Part shown: piece after piece, positions 27,166 to 35,445 of the stretch
How positions within the stretch are numbered: position 1 is the first letter of the stretch
Layout: every line of letters starts with the position of its first letter
NCBI GenBank assembly: GCA_021203245.1
Contig: JAJQBO010000215.1
Location: forward strand, 1 to 60,841
Reading direction: 5' to 3'
DNA length: 60,841 bases
DNA from: Planctomycetaceae bacterium
Lineage (GTDB): Bacteria > Planctomycetota > SZUA-567
Program-made: the position numbers and the translations under genes
The notes under the pieces: generated by a model
Seen by the model: only the letters and a program-made list of their open reading frames with translations
The model's database searches: none
What the model was told of the DNA's origin: nothing

Positions 27166-28524
27166 TCAGGAATAGCGGCCGATTTCCTTTTCGTTCGACG
27201 ACTTCAGCATAATCTTCAGCGGGATCTCCGGGTAGTTGAGATCGCGGCGCAGCTGGTTCGCGAGATAGCGGAGATAGTTGTCGTCGAACTGCGACGGGTT
27301 ATTGACGAAGAGGAGGAACGCCGGTGGCGACACGCCGGTCTGGGTGCCGTAGTAAATCCTCCCCAGCTTGCCGCCCTTGGCCTTGGTGGCGCGCTTCTGC
27401 TGCGCCTTGACGAGGGCGGAATTGAGTTGCGCCGTCCCCACCTTCACCGACCCCTGCTCCACCAGCTCGAGAACCGATTCGATGACCGCCCAGGCGTTCG
27501 TCCCCTCCTGCGCCGACATCGCGGCGAGGCGGGCGAAGTGCATGCCGGGCAGGCGGTCGTTGACGTAGCGGGTAAAGGAGTCGAGGGTGATGCCGGGGTT
27601 CTGCTCCTCGGCCAGGTCCCACTTGTTCAGGACGATGATGCAGGGCTTGCAGTTTTCGAGAATAAACGAGGCGATCTGCTTGTCGACCTTGCCGATCTCG
27701 GCCGTGGCGTCGAGGATGAGGATGACTGCGTCGGCGCGGCGGATCGCCCGCTCGGTCCGCATATGGCCGAAGAATTCCAGAGAGTCGTCCATCTGGCCGC
27801 GCTTGCGCAGGCCGGCGGTGTCGATAAGGACAAACGCGGTGTCGCCGTGCTGCACCGAGATGTCGATGCTGTCGCGGGTGGTGCCGGGCGTGTCGGAGAC
27901 GATGACCTGCTCGGTGCCGCTGATCTGGTTGATGAAGGTCGACTTGCCGACGTTGCGGCGGCCGACGACGGCGATGCGCGGCAGCCTGTTCTCCTCGTCC
28001 TCCTCGTCGTCGCCCCCTTCGGGCGCGGGCGGCAGGGCGGCGACAATCGCCTCTTCCAGATCGTAGACGCCCCGGTTCTGCTTGGCGCTGACCGGCAGGG
28101 CGTCGCCGAAGCCGAGGGCGTGGAAGGAGGGCATGTTGTCCTCGATGCGCTGGGTGTCGACCTTGGAGGCGACCAGGAGCACGCGCTTGCCGGACTTGCG
28201 CAGCCGGTTGGCGACCTCCTGGTCCAGCGGCGTGATCCCGTCCCGGCTGTCGACCAGGAAGATGAGGAGGTCGGCGGCGTCGATGGCCAGGCTGATCTGG
28301 TGTTCTACCTGTTTCTCCAGCTTCTGGCTGTCGACGATGCCGATGCCGCCGGTATCCACCAGGTCGAAGGTGCGGTCCTCGATGGTGAGCGGGTAGAGCA
28401 CGCGGTCGCGGGTGACGCCGGGGCTGTCCGCCTCGATGGCGATGCGCGATCCGGCGAGGGCGTTGAAGAGCGTCGATTTGCCCACGTTGGGCCTGCCGAC
28501 GATGGCGACGGAGAGATATGACAT
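27166..28524 (-). CDS. der: Ribosome-associated double GTPase Der (EngA)
   Basis: 452 residues from the ATG reading MSYLSVAIVGRPNVGKS, preceded by AAGGA. Two tandem G domains are visible: the first P-loop is GRPNVGKSTLFN and the second is GRRNVGKSTFIN, with DTPGTTRDSIDI and NKWDLAEE. They are followed by the C-terminal KH-like domain. Der acts in 50S ribosomal subunit assembly in the cytoplasm. The linker between the G domains is acidic (EGGDDEEDEEN). It starts 8 bp after the preceding DUF3352-like gene, so it is co-transcribed with it. Confidence 0.97.
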   Translation of the reverse strand: MSYLSVAIVGRPNVGKSTLFNALAGSRIAIEADSPGVTRDRVLYPLTIEDRTFDLVDTGGIGIVDSQKLEKQVEHQISLAIDAADLLIFLVDSRDGITPLDQEVANRLRKSGKRVLLVASKVDTQRIEDNMPSFHALGFGDALPVSAKQNRGVYDLEEAIVAALPPAPEGGDDEEDEENRLPRIAVVGRRNVGKSTFINQISGTEQVIVSDTPGTTRDSIDISVQHGDTAFVLIDTAGLRKRGQMDDSLEFFGHMRTERAIRRADAVILILDATAEIGKVDKQIASFILENCKPCIIVLNKWDLAEEQNPGITLDSFTRYVNDRLPGMHFARLAAMSAQEGTNAWAVIESVLELVEQGSVKVGTAQLNSALVKAQQKRATKAKGGKLGRIYYGTQTGVSPPAFLLFVNNPSQFDDNYLRYLANQLRRDLNYPEIPLKIMLKSSNEKEIGRYS

Positions 28525-28532
28525 GGGATTCC

Positions 28533-30380
28533 TTACCAGGCGGGCAGTGTCGCCATCCACGCTTCCATCGCGCCATAGACGTAGGCGATGACGAGCGGGT
28601 TGGACACGACCATTTTATCTAAGGCTTGCACCAGGAGCGCACCGCCGCCAATGGGGCTGAACGCCTGCATCTGGAGCCCCTCGGGAAGCAAACGGATGCC
28701 GCAGGACGACCCGAACATCGCCGGAGCGAGGGCGTTCGCGGTCGGGAGCAGGCCGGTGTCGACGGGATAGCGCGCCGACGAGGACCACAGGGACAGCACC
28801 GGCAGCAGGAAATTGTAGACCCGGCGGTACGGGTCGCGGCTGCCGTTGTAATAGAAAAGGGAATAATTGCCGCCGATGCCGGAGACGGCCCGGGCGAAGT
28901 CCGGCGTGCCGGACAACGGCTCCCGTGCGGCGGTCGATTCCTGAATCAGCGACACCACCGCCTGCGGATGCGACGCCATGTAGAGGATGCCCTGCGGGTT
29001 GCCGGGCGAGCGCGGCACCAGGCAGAACGCGGGGGCGAGCGGGGCCGACAGGGACGCCCGCTTGTTGTAATAGCGGACGATATAGCCGCCGACGTTGATG
29101 GAGTTGAAGCGTTGTCCCGCGTTCGCCTCCATCCGTCCGACCAGTTGCTCGAAGCCGGCGACGTCGACCGAATTGAAGATGGCGACCTGGGTGTCGTCGT
29201 GGGGGCGGATGACAATGTCTGTACCGAGGGAGGCGATGATGTCGCCGACCGGCACGCCGAGGACGCGCTCGTTGGCGATGACGCCGGCTATGCCGCCGGG
29301 TCGGGTCACCGCGCCCATCGCCTCGACAAAGTAGGGGATTTCCCGCATGAGCGTGGCCATGTCCACCCGCACCGCGGTGAACGCGTGGGCGGACGACGGG
29401 ACGGTCTGCGCGTACGTTTCGACCCCGACCGGCGATTCGGGCGGCATGGGGATGAGGGCGGAAAGAACGCCGGTGACGGACGCGCCCGGGTTATGCAGGA
29501 ACAGGGTATGGCGCACGCCTTCGTTGTGGTACGCGCCGGTGATGGCCAGGCTCTGGGCCGAACCGAAGCCGAGGGCGTCCAGGACGCGGGTGACGGAACC
29601 GTTGTTGGTGGCGTCGAGGATGGCGGTCACCCGGGGCAGGTTGAAATAGTAGAACGAGGAGCCGGGGTTGGCCTCGGCGCCGCGGTAGGCGGCCTGGAAG
29701 GTCGGGTTGCGGCTCAGGGACGCGTTCGGGTTGCGGGCGGCGTTGAAAATTTCCCTGATGCCTTCGGAACCGGGGCCGTGGTAGATGAGGATGAGGTTGC
29801 CGATGGCGGCGACGCGGATGTTCGGGCCGATGCGCAGAATCGGCGGGCCGTTGGTGACCGTCTCCTCCTGCACGATGGTCCGGAGCGGCAGGCTGGGGTC
29901 GATGCCCTGGCTTTCCAGCACGGTGCGGACCACTTCGGGGCGGTTGAGGAGCGCCATGACGGCGGAAAAGACGGTGTCCCGGTCGGGAATGGAATTCAGG
30001 GAAATGGCGAAGGCGAATTCGGGCTGCGGCTTGCCGTCGCGGCCGATGGCGATGTTGATGAGGGCGAGGCCGAGCCGGCTGCCGACGAGATCCTGGGCAA
30101 AGGCGGGCTGGACGCCGGCCGTTTCGGTGATGTCGCGGGCAAGCTGGCGGCGCGATTCCTCGAAGGAGCGCAGGAACGGGGCCATCTCGGGCAGTTCGGC
30201 GATGCGGGCGAAGATGGTCTGCGAAAAATCGTAATCGACTCGTTCGTCTTCGGGAGGCACCATGCACAGGATGGTGTTTCTGGGCAGGAGGTCGGGGAAG
30301 AACACCCGGGTCTGCTCACCTGCCGGCGCGAGCCAGGCGGCGAGCGCCATGACGGCGGCTAGGACGATGGTTCGCGGCAT
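28533..30380 (-). CDS. Exported DUF3352-like protein
   Basis: 615 residues from the ATG opening MPRTIVLAAVMALAAWLAPAGEQ, a signal peptide. Segments such as LLPRNTILCMVPPEDERV, PGSSFYYFNLPRVTAILD and DIIASLGTDIVIRPHDDTQVAIF resemble DUF3352-type proteins (secreted or periplasmic, repeated ferredoxin-like folds, function unknown). It is co-directional with the RnfG-like gene upstream (72 bp) and der downstream (8 bp). Assignment is by overall pattern only. An alternative is a lineage-specific periplasmic protein of similar fold. Confidence 0.6.
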   Translation of the reverse strand: MPRTIVLAAVMALAAWLAPAGEQTRVFFPDLLPRNTILCMVPPEDERVDYDFSQTIFARIAELPEMAPFLRSFEESRRQLARDITETAGVQPAFAQDLVGSRLGLALINIAIGRDGKPQPEFAFAISLNSIPDRDTVFSAVMALLNRPEVVRTVLESQGIDPSLPLRTIVQEETVTNGPPILRIGPNIRVAAIGNLILIYHGPGSEGIREIFNAARNPNASLSRNPTFQAAYRGAEANPGSSFYYFNLPRVTAILDATNNGSVTRVLDALGFGSAQSLAITGAYHNEGVRHTLFLHNPGASVTGVLSALIPMPPESPVGVETYAQTVPSSAHAFTAVRVDMATLMREIPYFVEAMGAVTRPGGIAGVIANERVLGVPVGDIIASLGTDIVIRPHDDTQVAIFNSVDVAGFEQLVGRMEANAGQRFNSINVGGYIVRYYNKRASLSAPLAPAFCLVPRSPGNPQGILYMASHPQAVVSLIQESTAAREPLSGTPDFARAVSGIGGNYSLFYYNGSRDPYRRVYNFLLPVLSLWSSSARYPVDTGLLPTANALAPAMFGSSCGIRLLPEGLQMQAFSPIGGGALLVQALDKMVVSNPLVIAYVYGAMEAWMATLPAW

Positions 30381-30452
30381 TGGAGTCCTCGTTGCTGAAA
30401 AAAGAGCGTGGGGCCGCATGCGACGGCCCCCGCCCGGAATGCTCACCACGCG

Positions 30453-31148
30453 CTACTTGTTGGCCAGGGCCTCCTGGAGCTTGCCGCTGGCGTTCATGAG
30501 GGCCGAAATCACCCCGTTGGAGGTGATGGTGGAGGCGGTAATGGCGTCGAGATCGCCGCCGTTCTTTTTCAGGACCAGGCTGTCGGCGGTACGGCCGCGG
30601 AACTGGCGCTGGAAGTCGGTGCTGACGTCGGGGTTCGGCGCGGGCTTGGTGCCGGTGATGGCCTGTATCCAGGTGTAGGGAGGACGCGCGTCCTTAATCT
30701 TTTCGCCCAGGCCGGGGGTTTCTTCCGAGTTGATCACGGAAAACCCGACGATATAGTTGCCGTCGCCCTTAGGCAGCCGTTCGGGCTCGACATAGCCGTC
30801 CAGCAGGGTGGCGGCGTCGGCGGCGGGGCCGGTGAAGCCGACCATCAAACTGATGGGGACGCTGGAGTTATAACCGGTGGCAGAGCCGGTGACGGCGTAG
30901 TAGAGGGGTTCTTCGGTCTGGCCGGGTTGATACAGGGCGGTGACGCCTTCGGCGATGACTTTGGGTTCGAGGGCGAGCCCGGAACCATCTTTCTGGAGGA
31001 AAAACACGTTTTGCAAGGCCGCGGCCTGGTCCTCGATCTCCCGCTGGGCGATGACCGGCGCGGTGGTATTATAGGTAAAGGCGAGGAGGGCGGAGGCGAT
31101 GCCGGCGCACAGGGCGAGCGAGATAATCAGTCTTGCGTAGAAGTTCAT
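30453..31148 (-). CDS. FMN-binding protein, RnfG/NqrC-like
   Basis: 231 residues. The N-terminal membrane anchor is MNFYARLIISLALCAGIASALLAFTYNTTAPVI, and the rest lies outside the cytoplasm. The family motif ETPGLGEKI is present, and the flavinylation region reads DAITASTITS with Thr207 as the likely FMN-linked residue (the canonical form is SGAT). RnfG/NqrC carry a covalently bound FMN in Na+/H+-pumping electron-transfer complexes. Here no other rnf or nqr gene is adjacent, so it may be a stand-alone extracytoplasmic electron carrier. An ATG three codons upstream is also possible. Confidence 0.82.
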   Translation of the reverse strand: MNFYARLIISLALCAGIASALLAFTYNTTAPVIAQREIEDQAAALQNVFFLQKDGSGLALEPKVIAEGVTALYQPGQTEEPLYYAVTGSATGYNSSVPISLMVGFTGPAADAATLLDGYVEPERLPKGDGNYIVGFSVINSEETPGLGEKIKDARPPYTWIQAITGTKPAPNPDVSTDFQRQFRGRTADSLVLKKNGGDLDAITASTITSNGVISALMNASGKLQEALANK

Positions 31149-31186
31149 GTTCGTCATTCCGTTAGAAAAACGCGGCCGAAAACCAT

Positions 31187-31250
31187 CGCGGTTCCACCCG
31201 GAACCGCGTTGCAGAGGACTACACGTCCCTATTCTAGCCAAACAGGGACG
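31187..31250. other. Pair of inverted repeats in the rnfG-like/murA divergent region
   Basis: Hairpin 1 has a 9-bp perfect stem CGCGGTTCC/GGAACCGCG with an ACCC loop (31187-31208). Hairpin 2 is CGTCCCT/AGGGACG (31224-31250). They lie 39 bp and more upstream of the minus-strand flavoprotein gene, in its likely 5' leader. The role is unknown. The rest of the 306-bp divergent region carries the murA promoter. Confidence 0.45.
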
Positions 31251-31343
31251 CCCGGCAAGAGGTTTGTCGCTTTTTATGCCAGAGCGGCACGGCCGATCAG
31301 CGGAAAAGTTTTGCCGCCCTGAACGGATTACACAAGCGCTTAC

Positions 31344-31372
31344 TTGACCGCGAGCCCCAAATGGCTTAGCAT
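31344..31372 (+). promoter_or_regulatory. Candidate promoter of murA
   Basis: TTGACC, 17-bp spacer, TAGCAT, ending about 80 bp before the murA start. Confidence 0.5.
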
Positions 31373-31455
31373 AGTACGCTTATGAGCGGTCGCGCCTCCC
31401 CGGCTCTCCGGCGAGGATGCGACGTGTGTAGCATTGTTCGACGCAAGAAGTGGAT

Positions 31456-32745
31456 ATGGCAAAATTTTCAATAGATGGCGGCTACCCCCTGCGGGGAAAA
31501 ATTCGGTCCTCAGGCAATAAAAACGCGGCACTCCCGATCCTGTGCGCCAGCATCCTGGCGGACGGCGGCGTCTGGATACGGAACGTTCCCAAAATCGGCG
31601 ATGTCCTCACCCTCTTACAACTCCTCGAGTCGATGGGCATGCGCTTCGCCCGCCAGGGCGACTACGATCTCCGCCCCATCAACGCCAACCTCTCGGACAA
31701 GCCCCTCGACCCCGAACTCTGCCGCACGGTGCGGGGATCGGTCCTGCTCGCCGCGCCGCTGTTGCACCGCTTCGGCCGGGTCGCCCTGCCCTTTCCCGGC
31801 GGCGACAAGATCGGCCGCCGCCGCATCGACACCCATATCATGGTGCTGGAGGAACTGGGCGCAACGGTCCGCGCCGACAAGACGTCCATCATCATTGAAG
31901 CGCCGCGCGGACTCCGGGGGGCGGACATCCTTCTGGACGAAGCGTCCGTCACCGCCACCGAAAACGCGGTCATGGGCGCGTGCCTGGCCGAAGGCCATAC
32001 CGTTATCCGCAACGCCGCCTGCGAACCGCACGTCCAGGAACTGTGCCGCTTCCTGAACGTCGTCGGCGCACAGGTGCACGGCATCGGCACCAACGAAATC
32101 CGCGTCGACGGCGTCAAGGCCCTGTCGTCCGGCAATTACGAAGTCACCCTCGGGGCCGATTACCTCGAGGTCGCGTCGTTGATGGCCTTGTCCGTCATCA
32201 CCAGGGGCGAAATCACCATCGAGCAGGTCTGCCCGGACGGCCTCCGCATGATCCTCTACCAGTTCCGCCGCCTCGGCATGGTGGCGGAGATTCGCGGCGA
32301 GAATTTGTTCGTGCCGGAGGACCAGCCGCGCCGCATCCAGCCCGACTTTCGCGGCGCGGTGCCCACCATCGCCAGTTCGCCCTGGCCGGCCTTTCCGGCC
32401 GACCTTACCTCCATCGCGCTCGTCGCCGCGACGCAGATGGAGGGTTCGACCATGATCCACGAAAAGATGTTTGAAAGCCGGTTGTTTTTTGTCGACCAGT
32501 TGCTGGACATGGGGGCGCAACTGGTGCTGTGCGATCCGCACCGGGCGGTGGTGGTGGGGCCGGCCGAGCTGCACGGTTCGCGCATGCATTCGCCCGACAT
32601 CCGCGCCGGCATGGCCCTCCTGGCGGCGGCGCTGGCGGCCCGGGGCACATCGCTTATTGAAAACATTACCCAGATCGATCGCGGCTATGAACGCATCGAC
32701 GAACGGTTGCGCCGCCTGGGCGCGCGCATCGAGCGCATTGATTGA
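31456..32745 (+). CDS. murA: UDP-N-acetylglucosamine 1-carboxyvinyltransferase with Asp at the fosfomycin-target position
   Basis: 429 residues. MurA catalyses the first committed step of peptidoglycan synthesis, transferring enolpyruvate from PEP to UDP-GlcNAc. The N-terminal SGNKNAALPIL motif gives Lys22-Asn23. The active-site loop reads PFPGGDKIGRRRIDTH, so Asp117 replaces the Cys115 of E. coli. In known MurAs this substitution keeps activity but prevents covalent inactivation by fosfomycin. An alternative GTG start lies two codons upstream. The next gene, pcnB-like, follows after 115 bp. Confidence 0.96.
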   Translation: MAKFSIDGGYPLRGKIRSSGNKNAALPILCASILADGGVWIRNVPKIGDVLTLLQLLESMGMRFARQGDYDLRPINANLSDKPLDPELCRTVRGSVLLAAPLLHRFGRVALPFPGGDKIGRRRIDTHIMVLEELGATVRADKTSIIIEAPRGLRGADILLDEASVTATENAVMGACLAEGHTVIRNAACEPHVQELCRFLNVVGAQVHGIGTNEIRVDGVKALSSGNYEVTLGADYLEVASLMALSVITRGEITIEQVCPDGLRMILYQFRRLGMVAEIRGENLFVPEDQPRRIQPDFRGAVPTIASSPWPAFPADLTSIALVAATQMEGSTMIHEKMFESRLFFVDQLLDMGAQLVLCDPHRAVVVGPAELHGSRMHSPDIRAGMALLAAALAARGTSLIENITQIDRGYERIDERLRRLGARIERID

Positions 32746-32860
32746 CCGGCCGCGCGGGACAGCGGGACGGTTCGCGGACGGGAGCGGGAGTTTTTCGACA
32801 CGACGCTCCGGTCCGGCTGAACCTCCTCTCCGGCGCGACCCAGAAAAAGGTTACCGAAAC

Positions 32861-34825
32861 ATGAATTCCGACATCACTTCGGACGCGATCGCCCTGGAAG
32901 GCGACGAGGATCTCCCCTGCACCATGGAAGCGTCGCCCGAGTATATCGAGCCCGTGGTCCGCATCAGGGAAGAACACAACATCTCGCGCCGAGACATCGA
33001 CCCGGACGCCCTCAAGGTCCTCTACCGGCTGGCCAGGAACAACTACATCGCCTACCTGGTCGGCGGCGGCGTCCGCGACCTCCTGCTCGGCCGCAAGCCG
33101 AAGGACTTCGACGTCTCCACGAACGCCAAGCCGGAGCAGATCCGCTCGCTTTTCAAGAACTGCATCCTTATCGGCAGGCGCTTCCGCCTCGCCCACATCC
33201 GCTACGGCGACAAGATAATCGAGACCTCGACCTTCCGCACCACGCCGAAGTGCGCCGCCGACCCGACCGACCCCGACGCCGACCTGTTCCAGCGGGACGA
33301 CAACCTCTTCGGCACGCCGCAGGAGGACGCCCTCAGGCGCGACTTCACCGTCAACGGGCTGTTCTACGACATCGAATCGTTTTCCATTATCGACTATGTC
33401 GGCGGCATGGAGGACCTGGCGGCCAAGCGCATCCGCTGCATCGGCGATCCCTGCATCCGCTTCCGCGAGGATCCGGTGCGGATGATTCGCGCCGTCCGCT
33501 TCGCGAGCCGCCTCGGCTTTACCCTCGACCCCGACACCGAGGACGCGATTCACAAACACGGCGACGAACTCGCCAAGGCCGCCCCGGCGCGGCTCCTGGA
33601 GGAGATCACCCGCCTGTTCGCGTTTTCGTCGGGGGAAAAGGCGGTGCGGCTCCTGCACGTCACCGGGCTGCTGCGGGTCATCCTGCCCGAAGTCGCGGAC
33701 TGCCTCGAATCCGACACGGTCAACCACGACCAGTTCTGGAACCGTCTCGAAGCCCTCGACAAAGGGGACACCGTTCTCCCGGACGCCACCCCGGCCCTCA
33801 TCTTCGCCGTGCTGCTCCTTGACCCTCTCAAGATGCATCTCGAGCGGGTGTGGTCGTCCGAGGATTCGCCGCGGCTGCGGTTCGACAAGGTGCACGCGTT
33901 CCTGGAACCGCTCGCCCTGCGGCTCCGTTTTCCGCGCAAGCTGGTCGACCGCATCGTCCACATGTATCTGAACCAGCACCGCTTCTGCCAGACGAATTCG
34001 CGCGGCGGCAAGCGCGGATCCCTCGCGAATTTCGTCACCACGGACGCGTTCCACGAATCCCTCGCCCTGGCGGAAATCATCGTCACCGCCGAAGGCGGGC
34101 AGCAGTCGCGCCTGAACCAGTGGCGCGACATGCTGGCCGAACGCATCTACGGCAAGGACGACTCGCCGGGCAAGCACCACCACGGCAGGGACAACGACCG
34201 CCGCAGCGGGTCGCCAAGCGACAACCGCGCCGTGGCCGGCGGCGACGCCGCTGCCGGCGACAAGGACGGCGACGCCGACATCGCCGACGAAGCGCGCAAG
34301 CTGAGCCGCTCGGCCCGCCGCCGCCGCAACAAACGCTTGAAACGGAACCGCCCGGGCGACGGCACTGCCGCGACCGCGACCACAAACGACTCGGCCGCGA
34401 CGCCGCCAGCTTCCGCGAGCGACGCGCCGGTTGTCGCCGAGAAGCCTTCAGCCGCCGTGACCGAACCGGTCCCGGTCGACGCCGAAAAGCAGGAAGAAAA
34501 ACCGGCGCGGACCCGTGGCGCGCGGCGCGGTCGCGGTCGCAAAAAGGAAGGCGCAGAGGCGGCAGCGCAGCCGCAGGGGCCGGCCGAGCCGCAGGTTCCG
34601 GCCGAACCGCCGAAGCCGCTCACCGCCGCCGCCTTCTGGAGCGTTGCCGAACCCGAGCCGGAACCGGAACCCGAAAAGCCGGCCAAGAAACGCGGCGGCA
34701 GGAAAAAAGCCGAGTCGAAAAAGGCGGCGGCAAAACCGGAAGAAGAACCGCGCGCCGACGAGCCGCTCCGCCCCGACCGCGCCGACGAAGCCGACACGCC
34801 GATGCACTGGCTGGACGAAATATAA
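32861..34825 (+). CDS. pcnB: Poly(A) polymerase / CCA-adding-enzyme family protein with a long charged C-terminal tail
   Basis: 654 residues from an ATG after AAAAAGG. The class II nucleotidyltransferase head is clear: YLVGGGVRDLLLGRKPKDFDVSTNA with the DFD metal ligands, RRDFTVNGLFYD and REDPVRMIRAVRFASRLGF. Bacterial PAPs add poly(A) tails that promote RNA decay. PAP is favoured over the CCA enzyme by the long N-terminal extension before the head and the PAP-like spacing (inference). From about residue 430 to the end the sequence is low-complexity: an Arg-rich block (SARRRRNKRLKRNR), then Ala/Glu/Pro/Lys repeats, ending MHWLDEI. That tail is probably disordered and RNA- or protein-binding. 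Confidence 0.85.
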   Translation: MNSDITSDAIALEGDEDLPCTMEASPEYIEPVVRIREEHNISRRDIDPDALKVLYRLARNNYIAYLVGGGVRDLLLGRKPKDFDVSTNAKPEQIRSLFKNCILIGRRFRLAHIRYGDKIIETSTFRTTPKCAADPTDPDADLFQRDDNLFGTPQEDALRRDFTVNGLFYDIESFSIIDYVGGMEDLAAKRIRCIGDPCIRFREDPVRMIRAVRFASRLGFTLDPDTEDAIHKHGDELAKAAPARLLEEITRLFAFSSGEKAVRLLHVTGLLRVILPEVADCLESDTVNHDQFWNRLEALDKGDTVLPDATPALIFAVLLLDPLKMHLERVWSSEDSPRLRFDKVHAFLEPLALRLRFPRKLVDRIVHMYLNQHRFCQTNSRGGKRGSLANFVTTDAFHESLALAEIIVTAEGGQQSRLNQWRDMLAERIYGKDDSPGKHHHGRDNDRRSGSPSDNRAVAGGDAAAGDKDGDADIADEARKLSRSARRRRNKRLKRNRPGDGTAATATTNDSAATPPASASDAPVVAEKPSAAVTEPVPVDAEKQEEKPARTRGARRGRGRKKEGAEAAAQPQGPAEPQVPAEPPKPLTAAAFWSVAEPEPEPEPEKPAKKRGGRKKAESKKAAAKPEEEPRADEPLRPDRADEADTPMHWLDEI

Positions 34826-34845
34826 CGGGCCGAGCAGAGTAAACC

Positions 34846-34947
34846 TGCTCCCTCGCCCCCGGAGGGGGAGAGGGCTGGGGTGAGGGGTCTTCCAATCAAA
34901 GTTGCGCTCTGCCGCAGCAAAAACCCAAGGCATGGGAAAAACCCCCG
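34846..34947. repeat. Dispersed repeat, family A, copy 3 with conserved tail
   Basis: The head CCTCGCCCCCGGAGGGGGAG, then AGGGCTGGGGTGAGGGG, is followed by a tail (CTGCCGCAGCAAAAACC) resembling the tails of copies at 49.5 and 57.1 kb. The full unit is therefore about 100 bp. Confidence 0.7.
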
Positions 34948-35016
34948 TTCCCCGGAGTACCGGCCGGGATAGTCTCAACGGATTAAATCTGCGCGATAGC
35001 GCAAAGGGACTCCGCG

Positions 35017-35403
35017 ATGAAAAAGTACGCCGACATCACCACAAAGGAAGCGTCGGACTCGGGCCAGGCGCTGGTCCTGATCCTGCTCATCCTCGCCCTC
35101 GTCCTCGGCAGCCGCATCTGGCTGTGGCTGGCGGTCGCGGCGCTGGTCGTCAACATGGCGTCGCCGCGCGTCTACCGCCGCTTCGCCCACCTGTGGCTTA
35201 ATTTTTCCAACGGGTTGGGCGCGGTCGTGTCCCGCATCCTCCTGGCGCTGGAATTCTTCCTGCTCGTTCTGCCGATCGGCCTGGTCCGCCGCCTTCTCGG
35301 CCGGGACCCGATGGCGATGAAACAATGGAAAGCGGGCGATGCGTCGGTATTTGTCGAACGGAACCACCGGTATGGCGCGGATGATCTGAAAAACCCGTAT
35401 TAG
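35017..35403 (+). CDS. SxtJ-family small membrane protein
   Basis: 128 residues with about three hydrophobic segments (ALVLILLILALVLGSRIWLWLAVAALVV and LLALEFFLLVLPIGLVRRLLG) and a conserved-looking polar C terminus (WKAGDASVFVERNHRYG). This is the SxtJ-type protein that accompanies NodU/CmcH-like carbamoyltransferases in many genomes. It opens a four-gene cassette: SxtJ, SGNH-like, DUF5989, carbamoyltransferase. Function is unknown; a membrane scaffold for the carbamoyltransferase is an inference from co-occurrence. Confidence 0.82.
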   Translation: MKKYADITTKEASDSGQALVLILLILALVLGSRIWLWLAVAALVVNMASPRVYRRFAHLWLNFSNGLGAVVSRILLALEFFLLVLPIGLVRRLLGRDPMAMKQWKAGDASVFVERNHRYGADDLKNPY

Positions 35404-35445
35404 CAGGAAAGCACCGTTTCGAAGCGATGTGTTGAGGGGATAGCC

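Noticed and set aside
31187-31250. T-box riboswitch, because GGGTGGAACCGCG and CGTCCCT elements occur together
   Set aside because: On the minus strand the GTCCC hairpin comes before the GGTGGAACCGCG element, the reverse of a T-box; there is no specifier stem or T-run, and the downstream gene is not amino-acid related.
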